This document shows, piece by piece, positions 23,501 to 33,659 of a stretch of 64,000 bases of DNA (position 1 is its first letter; each line of letters starts with the position of its first letter). The position numbers were made by a program, and so were the translations under genes. Origin of the DNA: Ischnura elegans (Eukaryota > Arthropoda > Insecta > Odonata > Coenagrionidae); the NCBI RefSeq assembly GCF_921293095.1, contig NC_060253.1, positions 81,815,992-81,879,991 of the forward strand. The letters are read 5' to 3'. The notes under the pieces are model-generated. The model ran no database searches. It saw nothing but the letters and a program-made list of their open reading frames with translations, and had not been told where the DNA came from.

Positions 23501-26500
23501 TGGCTCCTTTCGCCCTCAACCAGTTTTTAGTGTTGACGAGACGATATTATTTTGGAAAAGAATGCAATCTCGTTCATTCATTTTCAGGGAAGGAAAACCT
23601 GGGTCAGGTTTCAAGGCATTTAAAGACTGTTTCACGTAGCTGCTAATGACTCGGAGGACTTCAAATTAAAATGATTTATAATTCATTAACTCCGCTAGCT
23701 ATGAAATGGCATTCAAAGTAGCATTTTCCTGTCATTTCGGTGAGCGACAAAAGGGCCTGGGTGACACAATAGTTGTTTTTAGACAAGTTTGAAAAATCGT
23801 CAACTGCCGGCAACGCATTACGAACCCCTGAGATAGCAGATGTTAGCCCACCCGCACGACAGGAGGGAATTTCAAAAGCACGTAAGAATTTTTTTTAACG
23901 TGAATAAAAGTCTTTGAATGCGTGCATACTATCTTTAAAGATGTTTTCAACGATAAACATTTATATAAATCATGTTTTCTAAGGCTTTTTATGGGAATAT
24001 AGATGTTTTAGAGGAAATTCAATACCCAAGACCTATGCTACCAGGAACGCATCCCTATCTTCCCAATGTTAAAACGCTCTCGTATAACGCAAATTTGTAT
24101 AGCGCAAAGACCCCAAGGAACGCATCCCTTGCGCTATACGAGACATGGGTGTACACTCCCGATTATCCGGGCTAGTGATGGGGAGAGATAGCACGGATAA
24201 TCGGAAAACACAGATAACTCCAACTTTCACTTAAATGTCTTGCAATGTTCATATTTTACTTAAAAGAAACAATATATTATTATCTATGCAGTTATTCTGT
24301 TATTTTAGAGTGCTTCCCAGACTCAATGAGAGATTTCTTTGCCATTTTGCGATCTTTTTAGCAGCAATAACATCCTTGTACTCATTATTAATGTAAGTGC
24401 ATGTAAGGCCTGGCCATGTTAGGCCTGGTTTCGAAAACCACTCATCGGTGGCTGTGTTATCACGGATACAGAAAAGTGGTTTGCACGAATGCTTCAAAAC
24501 CACTGCTTGATGTCAGAAACTACACTGTCAGGCACCACGCCACGTAGTCACGTCTCGCACAAGTTGCCCGGGTTGCAACTGCTGCGGGAGGTGTATCCGT
24601 GATCACGGAGTGTGGTCGCGCACTGCGAGGCTTGGAAGACAGGAACACAGTGCTCCCGTGAATGGAGCTAGCGCGTGATCGCTTCTGTTTTACGAAGGGG
24701 ATTCTGACGGAAATAATAAGCCCGGTGTATCCTAGCATTAATGCGGTAATTCCGATGATTTTGCGTCCGATTTTATTGTTTTGTAAAGAACGTGGAAAAA
24801 ATTGAGCGATAGTGAAAATCTTGCACAGATAATCCGCAACTCTGATAAACCACAGCTGGATAATCAGGAGTCTGCTGTAATTAAATTCTTTTAATGTTTA
24901 TAGTAGAGGCATTCTTACAGCATTTATGCAGATGGATCAAGCAAAAGTTAATTCTGAACTTTTTTAAATGACTAAAGTTATTAAAAATTATGACTATCTA
25001 CGTTAGCACATCTATAACTAAATTGATTCATTCGCTGAGAGGAAATAAACTGGCAAATTTTCGATGATTAAATAAAGGAGATATTTTAGATTATAAATTA
25101 AAAAGCTAAATAACCTTGTCAAAACCCTTTATGGAGGTACAAATAGATACTGGAAGCGTAAGTGGTGACAGCATATGCTCAAATGTAGGGTTATTGAGAC
25201 TAGATGAGTTACATACATTTATGTAGTATTATTTTATTTACAATTATTTTCATAGCACTTACAAAATAGTATGTCCCATTCAAAACCCTGAAATTTTCCG
25301 ATCTTGCAGATAATACTTTGTTTCACTGAAATACACAAAATTAGGCAATGATGCTTTTGACGTATTTTCAGGCAATGCAGGTCAGCTCATTCATTTGGTA
25401 ACATCTTGTTCACTCATAATTTTCAAAAGAATGCAAATGATTTTGAGTACCATATTTTCAGGCATCATGTAGGGTTGTTTGTAAGCGATTTTAAATTATT
25501 TTTTTAAGTAATAAAGGTGCATAAATCGAAAGAGATGGATAGGTTAAATAAAATGAAATAGTCAACATTAAAAAAATTTGCACATGGACTTATTCAATAA
25601 ATCCTGTGTTCATTACTATTTTGCAAAACCATGAATTAAAGAATACTACCAATTTTAAATTTGAGAAAATTGTGTTTTGTTAATTTCATGCAAAGCACAG
25701 CAAATTTACATTATCCCAGCTACAAATATAGGAATTAAATGAGGTGGGATGAAGTTACACATTTGTATAATGCTTCTTTAATAATAATAATTATAAGTTT
25801 ATTAGTCCAGTGATCAAGTACATGATATAGGACAGGTCAGACATTTTCAATCCAATCTGTATTTTCTAAAATATTTGAGAAGGTATATTTTAATAGATTC
25901 ATATCATTCTTGGAGTGCGATAGGCTTTTTTCTTCTGATCAGCATGGTTTCCACCGAGGGAAATCCACAATCTCTGCTGTCTGTGATGTTATTAATCATA
26001 TTCTGTTCGCATCGGACAGTAAATTAGAAATTGCTGCTATGTTCTTCGACCTCAGCAAGGCTTTTGATAGTGTGACTCACCCACTAGACACTGTGTCCAA
26101 TCAGTGTAAATTAGTATCTGATAATCTAAGTTACTGGTGCTCAAACAACCTCCTTGATCTTAATGTTGAGAAGTCCCAAATTGTCTATTTTAAAAGTAAG
26201 AACAAAACATACTGTTCTATTAGTGTTCACATTAACCAAAAACCAATTCCCCTGGTGGAATGTGTGAAATTTCTTGGGCTACAGCTCGATGCTTCACTTA
26301 CTTGGGAATCTCATATTAATATACTGACCAAGAAGTTAAGTTCCAAATGTTTTCTAATACCATCCATAAGATCCACTGTATCTCAAGACGTGCTGATGGC
26401 CTTGTACATACTATGGACAGATTTACTTCCATTTAACATATGGCATTTTATTCTGGGGTTCCTCACCCCATGCATCCAAAATCTTTAAAATGCAAAAAAG

Positions 26501-29500
26501 AGCTGTGAGACTAATCGCAAAATCTCATTATCATGCCCCTAGCGAACCAATTTTTAGAAACCTGGGCCTTCTACCTTTTCCTTGTGTCTATATTTTACAT
26601 GTGTTATTGTGCACTCATAATAATTTGAACCGATTTAATAAAAACAGTGCTGCACACAATCACTACAAAAATAATCAGTCCGGCCGCCGAGAGTTGTCCG
26701 TTGACAGCTCAGAAGAAGGGGTGGGGAACCCTTCGCCAAAACAGTTTGCAGCCAATCGATGTCCCCCAAACGCACCTCACACCCTCGCCTAGTCATGCAA
26801 CGTTGTCACATGCATATTAAGCACCGAAACAAGCCTGAGCCACGAAAACAAAACTTTCCATAGATTGTCTCTTTGCTCTTGCGTGCGTTCTTAGTTCACT
26901 GTACTGTAGGTGTTGCTGTGGTGGTGTTGCTGTGTATGGTGGTGATCTGGATAGTTACTTGTGCTTTTTCCAATGCTTTTCACGAAAACTTCTCAGCGCT
27001 TTCAACGGAAGTATTTCATTAAAGTGGTTAAAGAAGGCTTCGAGTTTCTTTGTTTAACATAGTATTTCTGATTGATTTCATCTTCTGTCATCATGAGCGG
27101 GAAGAAACGTGGTCATGGTGTGACACTGAATTCCCAAACACGGGAATTAATCGCGAGTATTTATGTATATTTTGAAAAGGAAAAATTCCATGGCAGTCCC
27201 CTAATTCCATTAGCAAGAGTGATAGATGGAACAGCTGAAGCATGCGGAACCAGTTCCAAATCAGTTTCGAGGATCCTGAAAGAAAAAAATGGTGACCGTA
27301 ATAGTGAAAACATAGAACCTTCTGTTTTAAGAACACCCGGAAAGAAATGGCGCAGGCGAAGTCAGAAAACAAGCATTGACAATTTCGACGAGGAAGCAGT
27401 CCGTAGGCATATCCACGGTTACTACGAGAGAAGGGAATATCCAACTGTTCGGAAACTGCTGATATCCTTGAAAGAAGCAGATCTATTTGAAGTTTTTGTT
27501 TCTCGAAGGAAGGACTACTCTCAATTATGTTGAGTTTTAAAATCATAGGATAAAACGAATAGAAGGAAAATTACTTGCTTTATTTAATGTCAAATCAGAA
27601 ACTGCATTTGGTTCACTGGAGTCCTTTCTATGATTCTTTTTTTCCTAGAGTAATCATTTACACTCCGGCATTTAAATTAGCAGCATTTTTCTATAATTAC
27701 TTCAATTACCAGTTCGTTTGAGGGCACTACGTGATATTTGCGCGATCGCTATTTTTCTCAGTGAGCGCAGAGTAGTAGGAAAGTAAAGGATAAAAAGGTA
27801 ATGCTGACCGCGACTCTTCCGTTGGCCCTTCACGCCCGTCGTCCCTTCCGGCTCCTTTCTTCACGGAACCCTTTTGTTTACGTGTGGTGTGGGCGTTTTC
27901 CTTTCTGACCTGGCAACATTGCCCCCTACCCCTTCTAGCTGTCAACGGACAACTCTCGGCGGCCGGACTGTACACCAGAAGCTCCAATGACCTACATGTA
28001 CCATATGTACGCACTGAAACTGCATCATGTGGTCCTAACTTAATGGGTCTTAAACTGTACAATGCATTGCCTAATGAATTGAAATGCATTAATAGTTCTT
28101 CTATATTGAAGACCAGAATCAAGGAAATTTTACTCCATAAAATGTACTACAAAGTTGATGATCTCATTAATGACCGAATATAATATTGTTTTTAGTGTTT
28201 TTTTTTTCTTCTTATTCTTGTAATTCTTTCAACTAGGATATCATCAGATTGAATTTTTGTTCCTTAATTTTCATAGGAAAACCGTGCAGTGAGCAGAGAA
28301 GAAGGACTTAAGCTAGCAAGGGAAAATGATTTTTTATTCCTGGAAACAAGTGCCTTTCAAGGTGATGGAATCATTCCTGTGTTGGAGAAACTAGTGCGCA
28401 AGGTGAACAATTGTAACATATGTCTTAATTAAAACAAGTATACATTAAGTTTTCAGTATAGTATGGGCCCTGAAATTTTTTTGAATTGTCAGTTATATAC
28501 AGTGAAACTTCTATTTTACACTTTTGAATGGGCCACTTACAAAAAGAGCAAAATTGAGGATATTGTTAAATAGAGTATCATTGCTTAAAGGCTGTATTGT
28601 TTGGGACCTGATAAAAACTGCAAAATCAGGGAAAATGTATAATGTGGGAATGTAAAATCGAGGTTTCACTGTTGTTGGTTCAATTACTTCCTGGATAATA
28701 CTAAAAAACAAGCTTTTTTCAATGTAAAAAGTTCTGGTCGAAAATGCACCATTTTTAAACTTCTGAAATTTTGCACCAATCACTCCGATTGGCTGTGAGT
28801 TTGCACTGTTGCTGTATGCTCTGGACAACTCATAACCTTGAATGCTTTGCTTGCCAGAGATCATGATGCACCCAAGGCAGCGCATTAGCTCAATGGTAGT
28901 ACGGCAACATGGCAAACTCGCGGCAAATCAAAGTGCTTGGCTCAAATTTTCTGTACTTAAAATATGGAGCGTTTTCAACCTATAAATTAATGTCCATTTA
29001 AACCTGATTTTCCAATATTTTATGTAAAAAATGACCTACCCATGTAAGTCATGGTGGATTTAAAGTGACATTAAAAAGAAGATGCTTAGAAAGTATGTAC
29101 CTTCTTTGCTTCCACATTATACATTTATACTATCTGTAAAATGAAAAAAATCAATGGAGCCCTTATTGCTCTTACAAATAATTTTTGCTCCCTCGAAAAC
29201 TGGAGCGAAATACTTTATCCTTGCCTTAGTGCGGTGGAGGACACATTTCCTTGTACCCATTGTGCAATGAGAAGGCATCTCATTCATAAGCTGAGAAGGA
29301 TATCCCCATTATTTTCGTCCTGCAGTGGACACTTTAAACCTCGGTATCCATGGTAGGCGTGCTAGGCCCTTTGTCAAGATGGAAACTCGCATGATGGGCA
29401 TTTCTTTGAGTCCACATTCTACAATGATATTGGTGGGATTTCATCGTTTTTTGACCCTCAGTAGTTTTATCCACCTGAACATGACTTTACATCACGTGCT

Positions 29501-30231
29501 CAGGCTTCACTATGTGGACACCATGAGAATGAACTAAAATGGTAAACTTCCACACAATTTTATTTATTTAAGTACCGACCCGGTTTTGACACGTAGTGTC
29601 ATTATCAAGGTACAAATTTGGCCTTCCTCATTGTATATATACCGTCCAGCAAGAGAAGGGTGGGGTGGAAAGGATAGCAAGGGGGGGGGAGACAGTTTGA
29701 CTAAAAAGTTGGGTAATAGGGAAGGTTTTTGAAGGAGGGGGGGACGAGGGATTACGTAAAGGCAGTGAATGTGGGAGGTAGGAAGAGAAGTCATAGCAAC
29801 CAGGAAAGGAGCGGGTGTTGGTGAAGGTTAGAACATGAATTGAATGAGAAACTTATGTGCTTTGAAATACATATAAGTTTTGCATTAAATTTGGTAATTT
29901 TCAGTTGCTCTTGGACTCAGCACCATCACAGAAGGCCCAACTGAAAATTTTATATGTACTTTTATAAAAAAAAAAGGAATTTTTATACAATTGATTAAGT
30001 CTTTTAATACATACTCAGTAATGTAAGAGTAAAAACCTTTTCTACATTTTATTTACTTTCTTGCTCAGTATTTTTTCTTTACTTTTTTGTTTATGAATAA
30101 TATCGTTTGCTTGTCAGATGTTGCCACGTCCGGTCCACCCCAAGCCTCCAAATACTATCCATTTGACCCGGCAGGCATATGATACAGCTGTGAACAAGGA
30201 AAGAAGCTGGTTTGAAAGATGTTGCTGGTAA
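14541..30231 (+). CDS. Rab-family small GTPase, five coding exons
   Basis: Coding exons are 14541-14590, 14695-14815, 17579-17764, 28277-28402 and 30118-30231, giving 198 aa. All introns are GT-AG; the exon 1/2 junction splits a codon and the others are phase 0. All five GTP-binding boxes are present: G1 GDSGCGKSS (residues 9-17), the switch I Thr35 in ATVG, G3 DTSGQERF (58-65, Ser where most Rabs have Ala), G4 NKID (115-118) and G5 ETSA (142-145). The chain ends in C-C-W, so Cys196/197 could be geranylgeranylated for membrane attachment. Such proteins switch between GDP and GTP states to direct vesicle traffic. I cannot assign it to a named Rab; it looks like a divergent arthropod member. 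Intron 3 (10.5 kb) is swollen by nested transposons. A poly(A) signal lies at 30877. Confidence 0.88.
14695..14815 (+). CDS. Rab gene, coding exon 2 (switch I)
   Basis: The acceptor ends CATCAAG at 14694. A second AG at 14698-14699 would put the frame into an immediate TGA and was rejected. The exon completes GKSSLV and carries the switch I ATVGDEF and the strand ending in H-L-W. The donor is GTATGG at 14816. Confidence 0.83.
14820..15358. other. intron 2 sequence without a recognised gene
   Basis: Part of Rab intron 2. It may include the LTR side of the gypsy relic that begins at about 15360, but no LTR boundary is visible. Confidence 0.35.
15360..16029 (-). pseudogene. gypsy integrase relic in Rab intron 2
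   Basis: On the minus strand two frames overlap: 16045-15755 and 15794-15609. Together they resemble a gypsy integrase, with a zinc-binding tail-like CGMFERFRPP, a PHSLANLQYEKVG block and then a second-frame block ELRTSSSHNPPSNGLAE containing the S-N-G-x-A-E catalytic Glu motif. A further decayed stretch down to about 15360 resembles the pol C-terminus (HPSPHSYW). Frameshifts and stops show it is dead. A small inverted-repeat element cuts it at 16030. Confidence 0.65.
16032..16140. mobile_element. 109-bp MITE with 22-bp inverted ends (CCCAGAC family)
   Basis: The left end CTCAGACAACACACTTGGTG is matched by the inverted right end CACCAAGTGTGTTGTCTGGG, with one mismatch near the tip. The interior is a run of related GTAATACA/TGTAATAC units. 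It sits inside the gypsy integrase relic. Its CCCAGAC tip recurs in larger elements in this window. Confidence 0.75.
16142..17578. other. intron 2 sequence with an inverted repeat pair
   Basis: No gene. A segment at about 16478-16508 (CCAGCATTTCAATGGCTAACTCTGCC) is present in inverted form at about 17005-17040, so the two flank about 500 bp of AT-rich sequence. It may be a fold-back or two copies of one repeat in opposite orientation. Confidence 0.45.
17579..17764 (+). CDS. Rab gene, coding exon 3 (switch II and NKID)
   Basis: The acceptor is CATCCTAG (17571-17578). Sixty-two codons start with DTSGQERF, continue through YFRDARGVIVVYDITRRKSF and finish at NKIDL. The donor is GTGAGT at 17765. 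This is the most conserved exon. Confidence 0.9.
17766..19671. other. intron 3 left part, no gene seen
   Basis: Intron sequence of the Rab gene with no recognisable reading frame. A segment at about 18990-19585 begins ATCAGGGTTCCCACTC and ends GAGTGGGAACCCTGAT, so it is probably a small inverted-repeat element with 16-bp ends. Confidence 0.5.
18995..19585. mobile_element. short element with 16-bp inverted ends
   Basis: The left tip ATCAGGGTTCCCACTC (from about 18996) is matched by the right tip GAGTGGGAACCCTGAT (to about 19586). Inside, the phrase about a 'CCGTGAATTT' motif occurs near both ends. There is no transposase frame. This pattern of GGGTTCCCAC ends suggests a hAT-like MITE, but no duplication was resolved. 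Confidence 0.5.
20237..20383. repeat. long hairpin, two 72-bp arms with a 3-base loop
   Basis: Arm 20237-20308 is nearly perfectly complementary to 20312-20383, with a handful of mismatches and a loop at about 20309-20311. A transcript would fold into an almost continuous 70-bp duplex. Confidence 0.85.
20969..21450. repeat. 242-bp tandem duplication
   Basis: The block starting near 20969 repeats from 21211 with an offset of 242 bp; for example TATTGTCAACCACAATAATA starts at 20981 and again at 21223. The copies differ at scattered positions and the second runs past CACTTCTGCCACAATGTCTG. Confidence 0.85.
23050..23700 (+). pseudogene. Tigger/jerky-like transposase relic
   Basis: The reading switches between frames. 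First comes a CENP-B-type helix-turn-helix piece (CFENGERQSDIARKFKR, about 23165-23215). The block 23379-23639 follows, containing GESASVDSA, then VFSVDETILFWKRM (the first catalytic Asp in the D-E-T motif of the family) and GFKAFKD. A short piece after the stop continues as A-N-D-S-E-D-F-K-L-K. This order matches pogo-class transposases, which cut and paste the element at TA sites. Stops and frameshifts show it is inactive. Confidence 0.65.
24155..24877. mobile_element. second Tigger-type element, abutting the first
   Basis: The left part ACTCCCGATTATCC (24155-24168) is matched by GGATAATCAGGAGT (24858-24871) in inverted form. The right end reads out as CAGCAG when inverted and is followed by TA (24878-24879). 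Such GATTATCC ends are typical of Tigger-like elements. The left tip is lost at the junction with the neighbouring element. A minus-strand 67-codon frame inside (24503-24300) has no clear match. Confidence 0.55.
24880..25839. other. no gene seen
   Basis: AT-rich intron 3 sequence without a recognisable frame or repeat boundary. Confidence 0.4.
25840..26675 (+). pseudogene. LINE reverse transcriptase relic (left half)
   Basis: The frame from about 25840 reads through the reverse transcriptase entry blocks (VFSKIFEKV, then SSDQHGFHRGKST, then FFDLSKAFDSV, which holds a catalytic Asp). It jumps directly to a block near the thumb (LNVEKSQIVYF, CVKFLGLQLDASLTWESHI). The central catalytic Y/F-A-D-D segment is missing, an internal loss of roughly 100 or more residues. 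The frame continues after a stop at 26486 as QKRAVRLI. It is a jockey/CR1-like dead copy on the plus strand of Rab intron 3. Confidence 0.7.
26676..27970 (+). mobile_element. 1.3 kb DNA transposon with 34-bp perfect inverted ends
   Basis: Positions 26676-26709 and 27937-27970 are perfect inverted copies of each other, starting CAGTCCGGCCGCCGAGAGTT; a looser match continues inward (AGAAGGGGT type). The element splits the LINE relic between its thumb and C-terminal tail. It carries one frame (27093-27533) encoding only the DNA-binding part of a transposase, so it is probably non-autonomous. No clear target duplication was found. Confidence 0.85.
27093..27533 (+). CDS. transposase N-terminal helix-turn-helix domain, truncated
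   Basis: 146 aa from the ATG at 27093; an upstream TTG at 27072 is not needed. The layout is LNSQTRELIASIYVYFEKE, then TAEACGTSSKSVSRILKEK (a helix-turn-helix with the T-x-x-A-x-G-x-S pattern), then RTPGKKWRRR and a domain IDNFDEEAVRRHIHGYYER...YPTVRKLL. This arrangement is seen at the front of insect DDE transposases that bind transposon ends. The catalytic domain is missing: the frame ends soon after LKEADLF. With intact element ends, the protein could only bind DNA. It may be silent; no promoter was recognised. Confidence 0.6.
   Translation: MSGKKRGHGVTLNSQTRELIASIYVYFEKEKFHGSPLIPLARVIDGTAEACGTSSKSVSRILKEKNGDRNSENIEPSVLRTPGKKWRRRSQKTSIDNFDEEAVRRHIHGYYERREYPTVRKLLISLKEADLFEVFVSRRKDYSQLC
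27971..28190 (+). pseudogene. LINE relic, C-terminal tail
   Basis: Directly after the transposon the frame reads YTRSSNDLHVPYVRTETAS, followed by GLKLYNALPNELK. This is the conserved C-terminal block of CR1/jockey-type proteins, in the position expected after the left half that ends at 26675. It is followed by a T-rich stretch. Confidence 0.7.
28277..28402 (+). CDS. Rab gene, coding exon 4 (ETSA box)
   Basis: The acceptor is TTTTCATAG, ending at 28276. Forty-two codons resemble the Rab segment after NKID, including REEGLKLARENDFLFLETSA. The donor is GTGAAC at 28403. The 10.5 kb separating it from exon 3 is transposon-filled intron. Confidence 0.86.
28500..28671. mobile_element. 172-bp MITE in Rab intron 4
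   Basis: The ends CAGTGAAACTTCTATTTTACA and TGTAAAATCGAGGTTTCACTG are inverted copies with a few mismatches. TA precedes the left end (28498-28499). The CAGTGAAAC tip and TA site suggest a pogo-like MITE. Confidence 0.65.
28672..29554. other. intron 4, no gene seen
   Basis: Non-coding intron sequence of the Rab gene. Short frames occur but none is recognisable. Confidence 0.4.
29555..29800 (-). pseudogene. retroelement 3' end (Penelope-like pattern)
   Basis: On the minus strand a proline- and leucine-rich stretch is followed by CCTTGATAATGACACTACGT and then AAAACCGGGTCGGTAC. This is the small hairpin with a 'gataatgacac...acgtgtcaaaaccg' pattern typical of the 3' end of Penelope-like and related retroelements. 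It ends in a T/A-rich tail toward 29555. There is no coding domain. Confidence 0.4.
30118..30231 (+). CDS. Rab gene, coding exon 5 (hypervariable tail)
   Basis: The acceptor is TTGCTTGTCAG, ending at 30117. Thirty-seven codons form a proline-rich tail ending C-C-W before TAA. The length and the terminal double Cys fit a Rab C-terminus. A CCX ending is a known though less common prenylation form. Confidence 0.78.
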   Translation: MLPRPVHPKPPNTIHLTRQAYDTAVNKERSWFERCCW

Positions 30232-30900
30232 TATGAACTTAACATCAGGTGCACATATGCTTATGGAGATATCAAAGTGTGGCTTAGCATCTCAGCAATA
30301 CATGTGTATGCATGTGTGGGAATGCTTCTTACTGCAAGAGCCCTCAAGGTGAATGCATGAATCTTGAAAGAATTGATCAGAGCATCATTCAACTTTGGGG
30401 TTTGCATTATTGCCTCATCTTATTTGGAATCAAAAGAATGGGGCTGGCTCACTATTCCATAAACAGCTAAAAACATAGTATGTACTTCATGAACATTTCT
30501 TAAAACTGTGTTTATTCTGAGGCTATTCAAAAGTTTTCTCCTGTGATATGTATACGTTTAAAATCATCAGCCAGTACTCATTCATTGAGAATCAGCTGAT
30601 ACTTCTTGGGAAGACTCGTGTTAATAAGGTCACAATTCATAACTGGGAGACCTATATGATGGAATTGACGAACATAATTTTAGAAATATATTTGAAAACT
30701 TTATTTTCTTATTAAAATGAAGTACATATGTATGTATGTGATCCTGGTTGTGCTTCAGATTTTACTTGTGATTGCCTGTTCAATGCAAATATTTTGCGTC
30801 TTCCAAAGTGCCTACATGTGTGTCTACTGTAAACTGTATCATGTATTATTTTTGTTCTTGTGGATTTGTCCTGAACAATAAATATTTTGCTATCTATCTA
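30232..30900 (+). other. probable 3'UTR of the Rab gene
   Basis: A non-coding stretch directly after the stop. AATAAA lies at 30877-30882, shortly before a short CTAT microsatellite. This gives a 3'UTR of about 650 bases, which is plausible but inferred. Confidence 0.5.
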
Positions 30901-31505
30901 TCTAAATGTTGTCATAGTTCTGCTCCAAATGTGGTCGCCATTTTTGAGTAAAGAAATCAATCATGCTTTATTCCACAGAATATGGTTAGTTTCAACTCAT
31001 AGTCATCAATATCTGGAGGTATATCCACGTCTTGAAAAACATCGTAGTATTATAATCTTGTAGCACAATGGTGCACTGCAACCCTCCGTTTTTCCTTTTT
31101 CCCAGCTAGTTCCTTCTGCTCTTGTTTTCTTTGATAATGGGAGGATTAGTTACTTCTGGTTATAAAAGTAATTCCATTTTACTGATACATAAGCTGTGGG
31201 AGACAAATTCATTTGCTCTTTGGGAGCAATCTTTCAAGATATGGTACAGGTAATGAGAGCTCTACAGCCTCAATAAAGAAGCAGAAAATTGTCCCCAATG
31301 GCTGTAACGTAAGAGATCATGCCACTGGTACAAGACAAATTACTGTGATTGATCACTCAACATTTTATTGTTCAAAGAAATCAAATATGTTGAGATGGAA
31401 AATTTGGATTTCATAACTGGTCCATGTATCCTGTACAGGTTACCGTAGTATCACTGGTGCCGGAGCATTTCCTCCTTGTGTTGAGCCCAATGAGTGCTGT
31501 ATGTA
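30901..31505. other. no gene seen
   Basis: Intergenic sequence to the right of the Rab gene. No frame or repeat was recognised. Confidence 0.4.
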
Positions 31506-31507
31506 CA

Positions 31508-31850
31508 GGGTGCATCCGAAAATAATGCAACAATGTTTAAAAATATTTATTGAACATATTTGCATAATCTTTTAAATTCCTCGAAGCACTGCCTTGGACT
31601 TCTACAAATATTTTCCAGCGACTCTGCCATGACCAGAACGCACCCTGGAAGGCTTTTCCAAGGACCTCTCGCAAGGTCCTTGTCATGACTGATTGTGTCT
31701 CTTATAAAGACAAAAAAATTGGTTCATTACAGGGGTACTTACGTTTGAGGTAATAGAAAAAAGTGTGCTGGGTCGACTTCAGGGCTATGGGGGATGGCAG
31801 CGTTTGAATCCTGTGTTTTGCGAGGAACTCGTGGACTCATAGACTGTTGT
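31508..31850 (-). pseudogene. mariner element relic
   Basis: The plus strand begins GGGTGCATCCGAAAATAATGC at 31508, like a mariner terminal repeat. Read on the minus strand, a block near 31790 resembles H-S-P-x-x-x-P-x-x-F-F-L (the family's S-P-D-L-x-P-x-D-F-F-L-F). A block near 31640 reads AFQGAFWSWQSRWKIFVE, matching the C-terminal A-F-x-x-W-Q-x-R-W region. Frameshifts and stops are frequent and the catalytic Asp positions are not intact. Confidence 0.5.
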
Positions 31851-33655
31851 GGCAAGGTGCTTTGTTGACATGGATTTGCCAGGTAGTGGAAATGTCTTTT
31901 ATTGTCCTGATGACCCTTTTTCGGAGCCTTTACAGCATGTATATGTAATGGGCAGAATTAACTGTCTGTCCTTGAGAAACATTCCTAATAGACCACTCCT
32001 TTAGAACCCTTGCAAAGTTGTCTTTGAGTTGAGTGCTTGTGAAGGATTTCTGGTTGAGAAACCGGAGTTGGTCAGTGCTGCAAATACGCCCATTCCAGCA
32101 AACCAATGTAGTAATTTTTCTCGTACCTGTGACATGATCCCCAACGTTTTGGCCAAGGAAGGGCATAATACAGGCCGTACAGTATTTGAAGTACTGAATT
32201 CCACTCCAATTGTATTTGAAAAGCAAAATACAAAATACTTTTCACTTGGGTATTAGAAAAACAAGCTTCAAAATAGTATTTCAAATACGTAGCTCGTAAA
32301 ATACAAAATACATTTGTATGAAAATTAAGAGATCTCAAATAAATATAACCTGCCTTTGCGCGTTATGGATAGTTGCAAACATGAAGAAAACGATTTAAGG
32401 AAATAGGAAGTAATATCTGAAGCACAGTGTTGCAGAAGTGTTATCAGACCTACTTTGACAGCATTTAAACAAATGTATTTTTCATTTTAGAATGAGAAAA
32501 TACCAAAAATTTGTATTTGAAATACAAAATACATTCAGGTTCATGTTATTATTCATTATTTGAAATACCAAGTACAAGTGACAAATGTATCTCAAATACA
32601 TATTTCAAAATATGTACTTGTATTTGAAGTACAGTCCAGCCCTGGTTGACGCCATTTGAGACGATTTTCTGTTTCCATCTTCCAACCTTTTACTCCTCTT
32701 ATTGACAATGTATTCAACAATTGATTTCACATGTATGCACTCTTCTATTGACCTAAGAATCTTCTCGGTGACTTGCTGTGAGAAGATGATAATGCACTTG
32801 AAGTAGTATGGATTAGTGTAGGGGGAGTAGCTAGGATCCTATTTAGTGAAAATGGGCACCCATCATACGCATCACATGGCATGGAGAATCATGAGCGTTG
32901 GAGGAAAAATTAGGCGAGTATCAAAATATTTCATATCAAAATATTTTTAACTTGATTCACCTGTAAATCGTCACTGAACTTCCCTTGAATGATTTCTCTT
33001 GACTCTTCAATGTGCAGGGGTAATGGACCATTTTGCATATTGTATGCTTGTCGAGCATTAAATACCTCATTACCTTCGAGGCCTTTGAGGTGTGTTGGAA
33101 CCAAGGTAGTGATGCCATCACTACTCTACTGATGCTTACTTCAAGATACTATATTATTCTTTGTAATCGGCCTGTAGAGGACTAGACAGTCAAGTAGAAA
33201 CTAATTGTTTGGCCTTAACAATTTAGTAGATATGTACTATTTTGAAATCTGTCAGAACAGCCAGAAGTACGCTGAAGATGCACAATGTGATCTACGTGAC
33301 CACTCCTCTTCTCTTCTCTAAAGAGTAAGACCTTCCTGTCTTATTTAAGCAATCCTATGCTCCCTTCTTCCTACTGTCATTAAATAAGAGGAAACTTGTT
33401 ACCTCTCATGCCACTAGGGATGCTTACGTTATACTTGGAAGTTCCACAAGCATTAGCAAATGCCATAAGAGCAAACATATGTCAATATAAAATATGATGT
33501 TATTATTTCCCATTACATTATTTGGATAGAAAGGAAAAAAGATAATATTTGAAGCGAATGCTTCATAAGTTTTTAGGGATGTGACACTCCAGCTTTGGTA
33601 GAATTTCGCACAAAAAGGTAAAGTCTAGCTTTCTACATTTTTTGCTGCTACATTA
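31850..33655. other. no gene seen; imperfect TACTTG/AAATAC-rich segment
   Basis: Non-coding. Positions 32165-32640 hold many scattered copies of AAATACAAAATAC-like and GTATTTGAA-like phrases on both strands, with an edge near 32170 (GTACAGTATTTGAAGTACTG) and one near 32636 (GTATTTGAAGTACAGTCCAG). They may mark a MITE of about 470 bp with degenerate inverted ends. Confidence 0.4.
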
Positions 33656-33659
33656 GGCC

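Larger units (their letters stand above)
19672..24154 (+). mobile_element. pogo/Tigger-type DNA transposon, disrupted
   Basis: The left end starts CAGTACACCC after a TA (19670-19671). A 26-bp stretch at 19674-19699 is repeated perfectly inverted at 24129-24154 (GTACACCCATGTCTCGTATA and following). TA targeting and CAG-type ends fit pogo/Tigger, and the interior has a matching transposase relic at 23050-23700. A second element (19930-22667) has inserted 258 bp inside the left end. Confidence 0.72.

Noticed and set aside
27091-27546. 151-codon minus-strand frame opposite the transposase HTH ORF
   Set aside because: Shadow frame; the plus-strand product has the recognisable helix-turn-helix.
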